Origin: Tridacna crocea
Taxonomy: Eukaryota > Mollusca > Bivalvia > Cardiida > Cardiidae
Direction of reading: 5' to 3'
NCBI GenBank assembly: GCA_943736015.1
Contig: OX031063.1
Location: 5,809,001 to 5,873,000 of the forward strand
Length of the DNA: 64,000 nt
Numbering within the stretch: position 1 is the first letter of the stretch; each line of letters opens with the position of its first letter. The translations under genes were made by a program, and so were the position numbers. Below, one piece after another: positions 10,693-20,972 of the stretch. Under the pieces are notes generated by a model. That model did no database searches, was not told the DNA's origin, and worked only from the letters and a program-made list of their open reading frames with translations.

Positions 10693-10758
10693 GCAGACAG
10701 TGTAGATCAAGATCAGACTTCACAGAACATGCAGTCTGATCTTCAATCTACACTGTCC
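10693..10758. repeat. MITE C
   Basis: Imperfect ~65-bp palindrome: GACAGTGTAGATCAAGATCA..TGATCTTCAATCTACACTGTC. Confidence 0.75.
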
Positions 10759-10859
10759 AATTAGAAGATATCTTTCTCCCCAAAAATACCTTTGAAACAG
10801 TAAAATTTGTTTTTTTCTATCAGGTTGAAAGTTTCATGATGGTTATTTCGCAGGATAAA

Positions 10860-11085
10860 TTAACTCATTACCAAGCGACACATTTACAGACTAGTCCAAA
10901 TTGAAAGCATTTGCAGACAACAACATAAATGACTAAAAAATTGAAATTTGATTTGGGAAGGGTAGAAAACATTGTGGGAAAAGGAGAAAATGCTGGTTAC
11001 CAGCATTTTCTCCTTATCCCACAATGTTTTCAAAAGGCTTCTACCTCAGAGTCATCAAAAGTTGTCATTGTGTGGTAAAGGGTAA
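10860..11085 (-). repeat. Family A MITE
   Basis: Left TTAACTCATTACC, perfect inner hairpin, right end GGTAAAGGGTAA. Confidence 0.8.
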
Positions 11086-11138
11086 AATGATGATTAATTA
11101 TGCACTTATATGAGAGCCAAGTTCTGTGAAGAGGGGGC

Positions 11139-11354
11139 TTAACCCATTACCACACAATCCCTACTTTTGACGAACCTGAGAAAGAAAGCCTTTGAAAAGG
11201 AGAAAATGCTGGTAACCAGCATTTTCTCCTATTCCAACAATGTTTTCTACCCTTCCCAATTCAATTTTCGCTTTTTGACTCACATTTATTTTGTCTTCTG
11301 CAGATGCTTTCAATTTGGACAAGTCCAAGATTTTGTTGTATGGTAAAGAGTTAA
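11139..11354 (+). repeat. Family A MITE, stem partly deleted
   Basis: Both TTAA ends are present. The left outer stem is deleted (GCCTTTGAAAAGGAG), while the inner stem is intact. Confidence 0.8.
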
Positions 11355-11406
11355 TGCATCAACAAACAAGAGGGCCATGATGGCCCTGTATCGCTCCACT
11401 GGCTTT

Positions 11407-11500
11407 TTAACCCTTTACCACACAAATTGAAGTGTTCATGACCATGAAAAAGAGGGCCTTCAAAAACAATGAACGCTGTCAGGCAGTACAAGCAGGTTAA
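11407..11500 (+). repeat. Family A MITE left end, nested
   Basis: A 94-bp piece from TTAACCCTTTACCACACAA to a second TTAA, inserted just inside Helitron-like element 1. The hairpin is gone. Confidence 0.6.
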
Positions 11501-11770
11501 TTCATTAGCATGGAAGGTAAAATCCTTGGAAAAAAAAAGCTGAATGATAGAAACCTTTCTCTGAATTATTATTCACCTCATGTGAGCATAACTATTAGCA
11601 TCAAAAAAAAATGAATAACACTTGAAAACAGAATATTTTCTATCAAAAAACTTAATGTCTAGCACCAATCATGTATCAATGCAGTTTGATAATCAAGGGA
11701 GGTAAATAGTACCAAACTTTACCTTTCATAAAAAGAGTTATTTTACTTGATTAATGTATAAATTAAAGTG

Positions 11771-12770
11771 ACTATATCTTGAGGCCAATGTTGAACTTGT
11801 GATCCCTGGATGGAGCCAATTTTGACCCCAGACCTACAATATGAAACTAGAATGTGTGGTTATAAACACGAAGATTTTTGAATCTTGCCCAATAAAAAGC
11901 CCTGTACAACAAGTTTGCTCAATAAAAGGCCCTGTAAAATACTAGTATGTGACCCATGAGACAGGTTTATAAAGCCAATGTAAAACTTGTGACCCCTGGG
12001 ATGGGGTCAAACTTGAGCCCCAAAGTTAAAATTTTAACCCTCTTTGTAGAAGCCCATTAGATAAAGCTACATGCAAAATTTGGTAGACCTAGGCCTTATG
12101 GCTATGTACAAGTAGATTATTAAAGTTTCCCTATATAAGCCAATGCAAAACTTGTGATCCCCTGTGACGGGGCTCAATTTGACCCCAGGGCTATACTTTT
12201 GGGCACCCTTGGTAGAGACCCCCTAGATAAAGCTACATGCAAAATTTGATAGCCCTAGTCTTTATAGCTAGGTGCGACAAGATTTTTGAAAGTTTTCCCT
12301 ATATAAGCCCATGTAAAATTTGTTACCCCCTGGGGCAGGGCCAAATTTGACCCCTGGGCTATAAGTTGGAAACCCTTGGTAGAGGTCCACTAGATAAAGC
12401 TACATGCCAAATTTGGTAGCCCTAGGCCCTATGGCTAGGTGGAAGAAGAATTTTGAAGTTCTCCCTATATAAGCGCATGTAAAACTTGTTACCCCCGAGG
12501 CGGGGCCAATTTTGACCCCAGGGCTATAATTTAGACACTCTTGGTAGAGGTCCACTAAATAAAACAACATCCCAAATTTGGTAGCCCTAGGTCCTACGCC
12601 TAGGTAGAAGAGGAGTTTTAAAGTTCTCCCTAAATAAGCCCATGTAAAACTTGTGACCCCCGGGGCAGGGCCAATTTTGACCCCAGGGCTATAATTTGAA
12701 GAAACTTGGTAGAGGTCCACTAGTTAAAGCTACATGCCAAATTTGGTAGCTCTAGGTCTTACGGTTTCAG
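11771..12770 (+). repeat. Core tandem repeat of Helitron-like element 1
   Basis: Five to six diverged ~165-bp units. The phase marker AAAACTTGTGACC recurs at 11982, 12147, 12315, 12481 and 12646. Each unit contains GGGGCCAATTTTGACCCC and GGTAGCCCTAGG. Confidence 0.85.
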
Positions 12771-13137
12771 ACAAGAAGATTTTCAAAGATTTTCAAAATT
12801 TTTCAGTTTTGTTGCCATGGCAACCAGAGTTTTTGAAGGAATTAAATTCTTTCAAGAAATTCTGAAGAAGACCATGGCAGGATCATTTCTGTGAAGTTTC
12901 ATCAAAATTGGATGGGTAGTTTCAGAGAAGAAGATGTTTAAAGAAAAAGTTAACGGACGGACGGACGGACGGACGGACAGACGGACGGACGGACGGACGC
13001 ACGACGGACAACGGGCCATGACATAAGCCTGCTGGCCTTCGGCCAGTGGAGCTAAAAAGGTATTGACCCGGGTCAGCCTGCGCTTTCTGCACAGGCTGAT
13101 CTGGGTCAAAACATTTTGCTTTTGGTCAATTCTGTAG

Positions 13138-13262
13138 TAAATAGCTTGGAAAGAAAGTTGTGTCAGTACTGGTGTGAAAAAGGCCAGGAGACACATACAA
13201 AGGTGCACTGACCGCTGCAATATGACCCGTGCTGTAAGAACAGTGTGAACCTCAACAAACGA
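13138..13262 (+). repeat. SINE 3' part
   Basis: TAGCTTGGAAAGAAAGTTGTG..CACTGACCGCTGCAATATGACC matches the SINE tails elsewhere. The head is missing. Confidence 0.65.
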
Positions 13263-13419
13263 CAAATTTTTGCACTGGACCAAAATCATCAAGTAAAACT
13301 GCAAAACGAAAACTCTGTGTTCTCAATGTTCTGAATGTCTGAACGTGTATTTCACAAGAAGGGCAAATAACAACACATATTTCTGTGACTTTGCTGTAGT
13401 TGTGTACCTTGTTTATTAG

Positions 13420-13969
13420 AATGACTTAAGGTGGCCCTTCAGAATTTGGGACGAAAATTTTACAAAAATACAAAAATATCATCCTTATACTCCCAAAGCC
13501 TTATAATCGTCATTCGTAAAACCCAAGTTGTCGAAAACCATCCGACAACACGAGAAATTAGAGATTTACTACGTCCAAGGTCGACATCGACGGGAATCAC
13601 GTTCTATTTTTACATGAACAACTTGCTCATTTACATACTGGAAATACACAGACGAAGCCTCAAACATAGCGTCCGAAAAAAAAATTATGAAAAATAATTA
13701 TGTGTTTGTTATGTAATTGAATTTAAGCGTCATAAGTCACGTGCTCGTCACTTAACATTCCCACAATACATTTCTTTTTTATTTTTGGCGCAAAATCTAA
13801 AAATAGCTTAAGAGGCTACGTAGCCTTTTAAGGGAATACCATCAAAAAAATTTTTTTGGTAATTTTACCATTCTTAATTATTGATGATTTGTATTGTTTT
13901 TTCATATAAATTTCAGTGATATATATATTTTTTGATTTGGTGTGATGTGAAAATTCTAAGTACCCACCT
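13420..13969. other. No gene recognised
   Basis: An 88-codon frame on the plus strand has no recognisable motif, no splice context and no repeat relatives here. The rest is AT-rich. Confidence 0.35.
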
Positions 13970-14340
13970 TTAAGGTAGTAGACCCCTAATACCTCTAGTG
14001 CTGCACTGCATAAAGTTTTCTTGATAGTTGATGAATATGCATTTTTACAGGTATAATACTTTGTACACTTTTAACAGACAAGAAATTTCTTTATGCCTAT
14101 CTTGAAATTATTTGTACATACTTTTGTTAAGTTTCCAGAAAAAGGGAAGTAATTACTATCTCTCTTTATAATGAAAATATAGTGGTTTTAGATTTATAAA
14201 TGATACTTCTAGAAAAGACAAAAAGGGAAAAGTGACTTGGTTAAAGCAGTACAATAACACTCTTTTTTAATCATAGCAAATTTTGTAGGATAATATTATT
14301 GTGGAAATACCCGATTTCTATTAGGGGTCCACTACGTTAA
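13970..14340 (+). repeat. MITE D copy 1 (TTAA-flanked, 371 bp)
   Basis: TTAA at both ends; the terminal repeat is GTAGTRGACCCCTAATA. The interior matches 47714-48083 in inverse orientation (for example ATATAGTGGTTTTAGATTTA). It is non-coding. Confidence 0.8.
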
Positions 14341-14461
14341 ATGCAGACCGAGAATGCCAGACTATACTAAGTGGTCCTCTGTATATTTTGTGTATACAAA
14401 CACACTCTTTTTGTACCTATACATCACCGTTAAAAAGCATTTTTTAAGAGGCAAAACGTCC

Positions 14462-14690
14462 TTAACCCTTTCCCAAACAATCCCTGGTTTTTACGGGTCT
14501 GGAATAGTAGCCTTTTGAAAACATTGTGGGAAAAGGAGAAAATGCTGGTAACCAGCATTTTCTCCTTTTTCCACAATGTTTTCTACCCTATCATAGACAG
14601 AAATCATCTTTTCAGCAAGAGTTGAATTGTCAACTGCAAATGCTTTCAATTTGGTCTAGTCTAAAAGTTTATGAATTGGGAAAGGGTTAA
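14462..14690 (+). repeat. Family A MITE, CCCTTTCCC subtype
   Basis: Ends are TTAACCCTTTCCCAAACAA and TTGGGAAAGGGTTAA; this subtype pairs GGGAAAGGG with CCCTTTCCC. The hairpin is near perfect. Confidence 0.85.
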
Positions 14691-14777
14691 GAGTAAAAAA
14701 CATGGATTTAAAATACAATGTACAGCCTAACATTGTCACTCAATCATCATAAATGTCATCTATAGCCCTTGATCATA

Positions 14778-15007
14778 ATAAACCCTTTACCACGCAATCC
14801 CTGGTTTTTACGACCAAGAGGAAGAAGCTTTCTGAAAACATTGTGGGAACAGGAGAAAATGCTGGTGACTGGCATTTTCTCTTTTTCTCAAAATGTTTTC
14901 TACTCTTCTAAAGTAAAGTTTCAATTTTTGAGTCATATTTACTTTGTGGCCTGCAAATGCTTTCAATTTGGACAAGTCTAAAATTTTGTCATTTGGCAGA
15001 GAGTGAA
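14778..15007 (+). repeat. Family A MITE, diverged ends
   Basis: Both TTAA sites are mutated (AATAAACC, GAGTGAA). The hairpin has mismatches around GGTGACTGG. Confidence 0.7.
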
Positions 15008-15210
15008 GCCTTAAATATACCACAATCCCGATACTGAACGACCCTGAAAGACATTCAACCAATTGGTAACCAGCATTTTCTCCTCTTCCCACAATGTTTT
15101 CTACCCTTTCAAAGACAAATTTCATAATCTGAGCCACATTTATAAATTATGTCTGTAAATGCTTTTGATCTGGAAAAGTCTACATTTTTCTTTTGTGGTA
15201 AAGAGCTAAC
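15008..15210 (+). repeat. Family A MITE, left hairpin arm lost
   Basis: The left flank runs straight into TTGGTAACCAGCATTTTCTC. The right arm and GGTAAAGAGCTAA are present. Confidence 0.65.
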
Positions 15211-15395
15211 AGCTTACCATCCGACAAAGTTTTAAACTGGTCTACACTGAAAGCACTTCCAAATGAATTTAAAAGTTATTAGTACAATAACATTGCCTTG
15301 CTAAGGGTTGAAAACATTGAGAGAAGAGTGCTGAATATTTTCTCCTTTACCCAGCAATGTTTTTAAAAGCCTTTTACTTCAGAGTCATTTTAGCC
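15205..15395 (-). repeat. Family A MITE, degraded
   Basis: Left arm CCGACAAAGTTTTAAACTGG and a broken hairpin (GAGTGCTGAATATTTTCTCC). Confidence 0.55.
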
Positions 15396-15589
15396 TTCAC
15401 TAGACAACAAAATTTTAGACTTGTCCAAACTGAAAGCATTTGCAGACGACAATTTCAGTTTCACTGAAATGGTGCAATTTTTCTCTGACAGGGTAAAAAA
15501 CACTGTGGCAAAAGGAGAAAAAAGCTGGTAACCAAAAAGGGTACTTTCGAAGGCTTGTTAAATGTGGGCACTGTGCGGTAAAAGGTTAA
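15396..15589 (-). repeat. Family A MITE, right hairpin arm lost
   Basis: The left arm has the CAATTTCAG..AAATGGTGCAA variant. The palindrome stops at GCTGGTAACC. The right TTAA is shared with the next copy. Confidence 0.65.
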
Positions 15590-15814
15590 CCCATTACCAC
15601 ATAATCCCTACTGTTGACGCCCCTGAGAAAGAAGCCTTTAGAAAACATTGTGGGAAAAGGAGAAAATGCTGGTAACCAGCATTTTCTCCTTTTCCCACAA
15701 TGTTTTCTACCCTTCAAAAAACAAATTTCAAATATTCAGTCACTTTTATTTTGTCGTCTGGAAATGCTTTAAATTTGGACAAGTCTTAAATATTGTCGTT
15801 TGGTAATAGGTTAA
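15586..15814 (+). repeat. Family A MITE
   Basis: Intact: TTAACCCATTACC..GGTAATAGGTTAA with a perfect hairpin. Confidence 0.9.
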
Positions 15815-15892
15815 ACTAGAGATTGTGAGGTTAAGGGTTTACAACTTGGTTGTATCCTTGACTGCATTGCTATGTATAATTATCAGTTAGAT

Positions 15893-16108
15893 TTAACCCT
15901 TTATCAAACATTCCCCAGTTTTAACAACACTAGGGAAAAAAGGCTTTTGAAAACATTGTGCTAAAAGAGGTAATAATGGTAACCAGCAATTACTCTGTTT
16001 CCTCACGATATTTCCTACACTTTCAAAGACACATTTCTTTTTCAGAGTCACGTTTACTTTGTTGTCTACAAATGCAAGTCTAAAATTTGGTCATTTTGTA
16101 AGGAGTTG
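15893..16108 (+). repeat. Family A MITE, diverged
   Basis: Left TTAACCCTTTATC; the hairpin is reduced (TAATAATGGTAACCAGCAATTA). Confidence 0.65.
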
Positions 16109-16205
16109 GCCCATTTACTCTTCTGGATTATGTTTCCAAGATGTTTACACATGTACAAAAGCTGCCAGTGTTTGGTCAATTTTTTTTTGAAGGTTGATGA
16201 TAGCC

Positions 16206-16359
16206 CAGAGCTCCATATAGGGGGAGTGATTTTGATTTTAAAGCTGAAAATATTCATTATTCTCCACTAAATCCTGTGTTTTGGAGTACCCACAACATAG
16301 GATTTCAAAGAGAAATAATGAATTTAGAATACCATTAGTCTTTCTTGTCTGAAGCTCTG
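16206..16359. repeat. MITE B copy 3, core deleted
   Basis: Terminal CAGAGCTCC..AGCTCTG. The inner palindrome has lost its central half, leaving GAGTACCCACAACATAGGAT. ATGATAGCC / ATGATAACC flank it as a near-perfect 9-bp direct repeat. Confidence 0.8.
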
Positions 16360-16424
16360 ATGATAACCAGTGCAATATGAATGATTAATATTTCCTTCAC
16401 AGGTGAATGTGGTCTCTATGTTTA

Positions 16425-16620
16425 TTTTGGAAAGCAGCCAGTGACTTTGAAAGAAAGACATTCCAGAAACTGGTTAAAGTAAGTCCAGGAATACATAGAT
16501 AGATGAACTGGTTGACTATTGTAGGTATGAAGAAAATAACATTGAAAATTGCATTTTAAAAAATCGATTACCATACACTGCAAACCAGAGCGCAGAATTG
16601 CGAAAATCATCTGAGTTTTT
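16425..16620 (+). repeat. SINE 3' part, diverged
   Basis: CAGCCAGTGACTTTGAAAGAAAG..ACTGGTT..TAGATGAACTGG parallels the tails at 9385 and 53428. Confidence 0.5.
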
Positions 16621-17563
16621 TTGTTTTATGCACATTTTTAAAACCAGTTCGAAAATATTGTACCCAAAAAATAATTAGGCCATTAGTGTTTGATAACTTG
16701 CCTTACTCAACGATTGAACATTGAAATAAAATTCACTTTCATAACAAACACAATCAGGTCATTACTATGAATCAAGAGTGACTTTCCTAAATTCTCACCT
16801 AATGGACTTGGATTTTACGGAAAAAAAAAATGTCTTCCATTCTATTTTTCTTCTTGATTTAAATATATTTATGTCTCTAACACTTACATATCAAAATAAA
16901 TATGAGTGAAGTACGCCTTTTCTATCCAAATACCTTGGGCGTAGACATGCTGCATTCGCAGCACCAATACTTTCAGTTGGTAATGCATGCCACACCAATA
17001 AATATGGCTTATGTGGTTTGATGCTACACAAAAAATTTGTGTTAAAATTTTAATACGTATACCCTAGAATGCACGAAATCGCACTCTTTTTTTTCCAAAA
17101 TTTTCTGGGGGACCATACCCCCGGAACCCCAGGTACCATAGCTTTGTGCCTTCAGCTCTCACTTTTTCTCCTTCAGCACTCAATTTAGCCGCACCAATCA
17201 TAATAACATGGCTATGCCTCTAAATACAATTACCAAAGCTGTCAAGGTGAATTGATTTCAATATTACTCTATCAGTTTCCAATGATACTGATTCCTAGAA
17301 AGTTGATTTCTTGCATGAAATACGTTAGTAGCACATGATATTGACTCTTCTGTTTTCTAAGATGGACAAAAAACATCAAATTACAAACATCTTTACACAC
17401 AGAGCAGTAACGGCAATCGGAAGATGAAAAATTGGTGTTGGAAGAATCTGCTATCCAACATGCAAATCGTGGCCAGTCCACGTTGCAGAAGTGAGTGTTT
17501 GGTAAAGAGGTACAGTAAAGTGGGTTGATACATTGTTACAGAATGTGCTGCTCATCTATCTTG
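16621..17563. other. No gene recognised
   Basis: Contains GGGGGACCATACCCCCGGAACCCC at about 17107, a small GC-rich dyad within AT-rich DNA. No coding sequence could be supported. Confidence 0.35.
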
Positions 17564-17793
17564 TTTACTGTTTACCAAACAACAAATTTTGAAGTTTGTC
17601 CAAATCAAAAACATTTGCAGATGACAAAATAAAAGTTGACTGAAAATTTGAAATTTGTTTAGGGAAGGGTTGAAAATATTGTGGGTAAAGGAGGAAATGC
17701 TGGTTACCAGCATTTTCTCCTTTTCCCACAATGATTTCTATAGGCTTGATTCTCAGGGTCGTCAAAAGTAAGGATCATGTGGTAATGGATTAA
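17564..17793 (-). repeat. Family A MITE
   Basis: Full length; left end mutated. First of a chain of copies joined by single TTAA sites through 18261. Confidence 0.8.
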
Positions 17794-17975
17794 CTCTTTA
17801 CCAAACAAAGAAATTTCAGACTAGTCCAAATAGAAAGCACTTGCACACAGTATAGTGAACGTGACATGAAAATGTAGGATTTGTTGGTGAGACGTAGAAA
17901 GTATTGTGGAAAGTAGAGAAAATGGTGATAAACGGCATTTTATTTTTATTCTAAGACTGTTTTCAAAAGCTTTAA
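17790..17975 (-). repeat. Family A MITE, right end truncated
   Basis: Left TTAACTCTTTACCAAAC, degraded hairpin, ends abruptly after TTTTCAAAAGC at the next TTAA. Confidence 0.7.
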
Positions 17976-18198
17976 CTCTTTACCAATAGACAAATTTTGG
18001 ACTAGACAAAATCAAAAGCATTTGCAGATGACAAAATAAGTGTGACTGAAACATGGAAATTTGTTTTGGAAAGAGTAGAAAACATTGTGGGAAAAGGAGA
18101 AAAAGCTGGTTACCAGCATTTTCTCCTTTTCCCGAAATGTTTTAGAGGGCTTCTCTCTTAAGATCTTTAAAAGTTGGGATTGTGTGGTTAACAGTTAA
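17972..18198 (-). repeat. Family A MITE
   Basis: Both TTAA ends; the hairpin has one central mismatch (AAAAGCTGG / CCAGCATTTT). Confidence 0.85.
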
Positions 18199-18261
18199 CC
18201 CTTTACCACACAATGAAGACATACCGTAACAACTCTGAGGAAAAAGCCTTTTGAAAAAAGT
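18195..18261 (+). repeat. Family A MITE, left end only
   Basis: TTAACCCTTTACCACACAAT through CCTTTTGAAAAAAG, then cut by the next copy. Confidence 0.6.
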
Positions 18262-18493
18262 TTTACCCTTTTCCCAAACAAGCCCTGGGTTTTTTTGTGT
18301 CTGCAGTAAAAGTCTCGAAAACACTGTAGGAAAAGAAGAAATTGCTCGTAACGAGCAATTTCTCCTTTTCCCACAGTGTTTTCTACCCTTTTTTGAGATC
18401 TTTCTGCCATTTTCTCCAAATTAAAAATTGTCATCTGCAAACTCTTTCGGTTTGGAAGGGTCCAAAATTTGTCAAAATTTGGGAAAGGGTTAA
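18262..18493 (+). repeat. Family A MITE, CCCTTTTCCC subtype, CTCG centre
   Basis: Hairpin centre GAAATTGCTCGTAACGAGCAATTTC differs from the consensus in both arms together. Right end GGGAAAGGGTTAA. Confidence 0.85.
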
Positions 18494-18606
18494 GAATCTT
18501 TCATTTGCACCTGAAACAAGTACTGGTTTTATCAATCAAGTTGTGTTCATTTAACTGTTTAAAACGTCAGTATACTTCAAAGAGCAACCTGAGCTGTAGG
18601 AATTTA

Positions 18607-18827
18607 GTTCGCTCTTTCCCAAAAGACAAAATTTTAGACGTGTCCCAATTGAAAGCATTAATTTTGCAGAGGACAAAATAAACGTGACCAAAAAATTTAA
18701 ATTTGTTTTGTAAAGGATGGTAACCCTTGTAGGAAAAGGAGAAAATGCTGTATACAAGTATGTTCTCCTTTTGTAACATTGTTTTCTGTAAAGGGCTCTT
18801 CCTCAGGATCGTTAAAAGTTGGTTTAA
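18607..18827 (-). repeat. Family A MITE, CTCTTTCCC subtype
   Basis: Left GCTCTTTCCCAAAAGAC; hairpin diverged (GCTGTATACAAGTATGTTCTCC); right TTAA shared with the next copy. Confidence 0.7.
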
Positions 18828-19052
18828 CCCATTACCAAACAATCCCTACTTTTGACGCCCTTGAGGAAGACGCCTTTAGAAAACAATGTGGGAAAAGGAG
18901 AAAATGCTGGTAACCAGCATTTTCTCCTTTTCCCACAATGTTTTCTACCCTTCACCAAACAAATTTCAAATTTTCAGTCACTTTTATTCTGTCGTCTGCA
19001 AATGCTTCCAATTTGGGCAAACCTAAAATTTTGTCGTTTGGTAATGAGATAA
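18824..19052 (+). repeat. Family A MITE
   Basis: Intact hairpin; right end GGTAATGAGATAA. Confidence 0.85.
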
Positions 19053-19212
19053 TATGTGGTAAACTGTTTATACACAAAACAAGTGGTGACTTCAAACCAT
19101 GAGCTATGTCAGTTTTACAAAGATACAAGATACCAATCAGAAGGTAAGCAAAATATTTAAAATCTTTCAGCCTTGTATAATGCATGTATATAATGGTTGG
19201 TTGTATTGGGGT

Positions 19213-19442
19213 TTAACTCTTTAAGACACGACAAAATTTTGGACTGGTTCAAATTAAAAGCATTTGCAGACGACACAATAAAGGTGACTGAAAAATTGAA
19301 ATTTGTTCTGGAAAGGGTAGTAAACCTGTGGGGAAAAGAGAAAATGCTGGTTGCCAGCATTTTCTCCTTTTCCCACAGTGCTTACAAAAGGCTTCTTTCT
19401 CAGGGGCGTCAAAAGTAGGGATTGTGTGGTAATGGGTTTTAA
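19213..19442 (-). repeat. Family A MITE
   Basis: Both TTAA ends; hairpin centre GGTTGCC; left outer stem shortened. Confidence 0.85.
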
Positions 19443-19479
19443 CTCCTCTTTAACATTCTCTAGGGTCATATCATCGCGT

Positions 19480-19690
19480 TAGGTAAAACACATTTGTTTC
19501 GTGGCTTTCTCACACTGGTACTAACACAACTTTCTTTCCAAAGCCACTGCCTATTTTTCTCACATGCTTCAGCAGAGGTGAGAGGCTAAAATACACCTGA
19601 GAAAGAAAGTTGGCCTCAACCAGGTATCAAATTCACAACCACCAGGTCATGAACCAACACGCTCACCACTGAGCCACCAGTGCGGTGCAT
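19480..19690 (-). repeat. tRNA-derived SINE, minus strand
   Basis: Reading the minus strand, GGTGGCTCAGTGGTGAGCGT (A box) and GGTTGTGAATTTGATACC (B box) precede GGTTGAGGCC and the CTTTGGAAAGAAAGTTGTG body, as in 41626-41895. The extreme 3' tail is missing. Confidence 0.75.
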
Positions 19691-19702
19691 GTATATATTC
19701 TT

Positions 19703-19884
19703 TTAACTCATTACCAAACGACAAATTTTTGGCTTGTCCAAATTGAAAGCATTTGAAATTTGTTTCCACCATTTTAGAACACATTGTAGGAAAAGGAGAA
19801 AATGCTTACCATTTTGCCACAATATGTTCTAAAGGCTTCTTTCTCGGGGTCGTCAAAAGTAGGGATTGTGTGTTAATGGGTTAA
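19703..19884 (-). repeat. Family A MITE, internal deletions
   Basis: Both TTAA ends are present. Part of the left flank and the hairpin centre are deleted (GAGAAAATGCTTACCATTTTGCC). Confidence 0.75.
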
Positions 19885-19999
19885 GTACCTTCTACTGTTT
19901 ATTTAGAGAATGTCAAAGGGAAGCTAAAAAGGTGGTCTCATACAAAAAACAACAAAATCCTGTTTTTCATATAACATATAGCTGGTACAAATGAAAATA

Positions 20000-20148
20000 G
20001 TCTGGTTACGAGCATTTTCTCCTTTTCCCACAATGTTTTCTATCCTATCAATAAACAGTTGCACCATTTCGGCCATATTTGAAATTGTTGTCTGCAAATG
20101 CTTTTGATTTGAAAATGGCTAAAATTTTGTCGTCTGGTACAGGGTTAA
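20000..20148 (+). repeat. Family A MITE, right half
   Basis: Starts at CTGGTTACGAGCATTTTCTCC and runs to GTACAGGGTTAA. The centre base is flipped relative to its orientation, as in 52431-52659. Confidence 0.7.
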
Positions 20149-20726
20149 TAACATAATCATACTGAGCTTACTGTCAGATCTTTGGCAACAACTTTTCGAT
20201 CTCTTTCATCAGCACTGCTTTCATTATACAAGTACATGTACCGCTTTGGGACATTTGACACTCTCACCATGATTAGCAATGTGATGATAATATAATAATA
20301 GACTTGTTTATGGCGTGACGTCACAATGTTAATATGATGTCATAATTCTAATATAGACAGATTCGCACATGTTTTTTGCACATCACAACCTTCAACAAAC
20401 TTTTTTGCAGCATCCTTTCAAAAAGTTTTCAGAGTCAAACAGCCAGAATAATCAGCAGAGATTGTACAAATAATTATCCTCCAAAGTCACTGTGAATAAA
20501 GCGCCTGGAATTTCATTGTCAATATTTTCACAGAAAGCACAAAAACAGGAAATGACCAAACCTATGCCATGGGAATTTCGGTACCTATTTTTAGCCATTT
20601 ATTTTCAAATTCCATTTGCATGGACATCTACATTACGTATACCCCAGAGAGAGATGGGGGAAACTTGATGTGGCTGCAATCAGTTCTCAAATATCGCCAG
20701 GCTATCATTTTTTAAAAAGTAATGTT

Positions 20727-20955
20727 TTAACCCTTTACTCCATAGATACTCATTTCTACGCATTGCTTGTAGGAGCCTTTGGAAAACATTGTGGCTAAAG
20801 GTGAAATTGCTCGTCACGAGCAATTTCACCTTTTGCCACAATGTTTTCTATGCTATCAAAAAGTGTCATATACACATAAGAAACAGCTTCATCCTTGCTG
20901 TTATTTAGGGTCAATTAGAGATACCATAGAAATGCCTTATGGGGTAAACAGTTAA
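20727..20955 (+). repeat. Family A2 MITE
   Basis: TTAACCCTTTACTCCATAGA..TATGGGGTAAACAGTTAA. The flanks are unrelated to family A proper. The hairpin is GGTGAAATTGCTCGTCACGAGCAATTTCACC. Inverse copy of 30777-31005; both are 229 bp. Confidence 0.9.
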
Positions 20956-20972
20956 AGATATATAGAAAAGGT

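Larger units (their letters stand above)
11365..13055 (+). mobile_element. Non-autonomous Helitron-like element 1 (pearl/BIV160 type)
   Basis: The left end AACAAGAG is followed by the hairpin GGGCCATGATGGCCC (11372-11386) and GCTCCACTGGC. The right end has the hairpin CTGGCCTTCGGCCAG (13032-13046), then TGGAGCTAA, which contains the inverted partner of GCTCCACTGGC. A 3' hairpin before CTAA fits Helitron termini. Core repeats of ~165 bp and a GGAC microsatellite (12956-13000) lie inside. Similar core-repeat elements are known from bivalves. No Rep/helicase gene is present. Confidence 0.7.

Noticed and set aside
12400-12720. 106-codon minus frame with repeated GVKIGPAPGVTSFTWAYLGR-like peptide
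   Set aside because: Translation of the ~165-bp core repeats of Helitron-like element 1.
12852-13304. 150-codon minus frame
   Set aside because: Its middle is the GGAC microsatellite (RPSVRPSVRP) and its ends are the Helitron-like terminus and a SINE tail.
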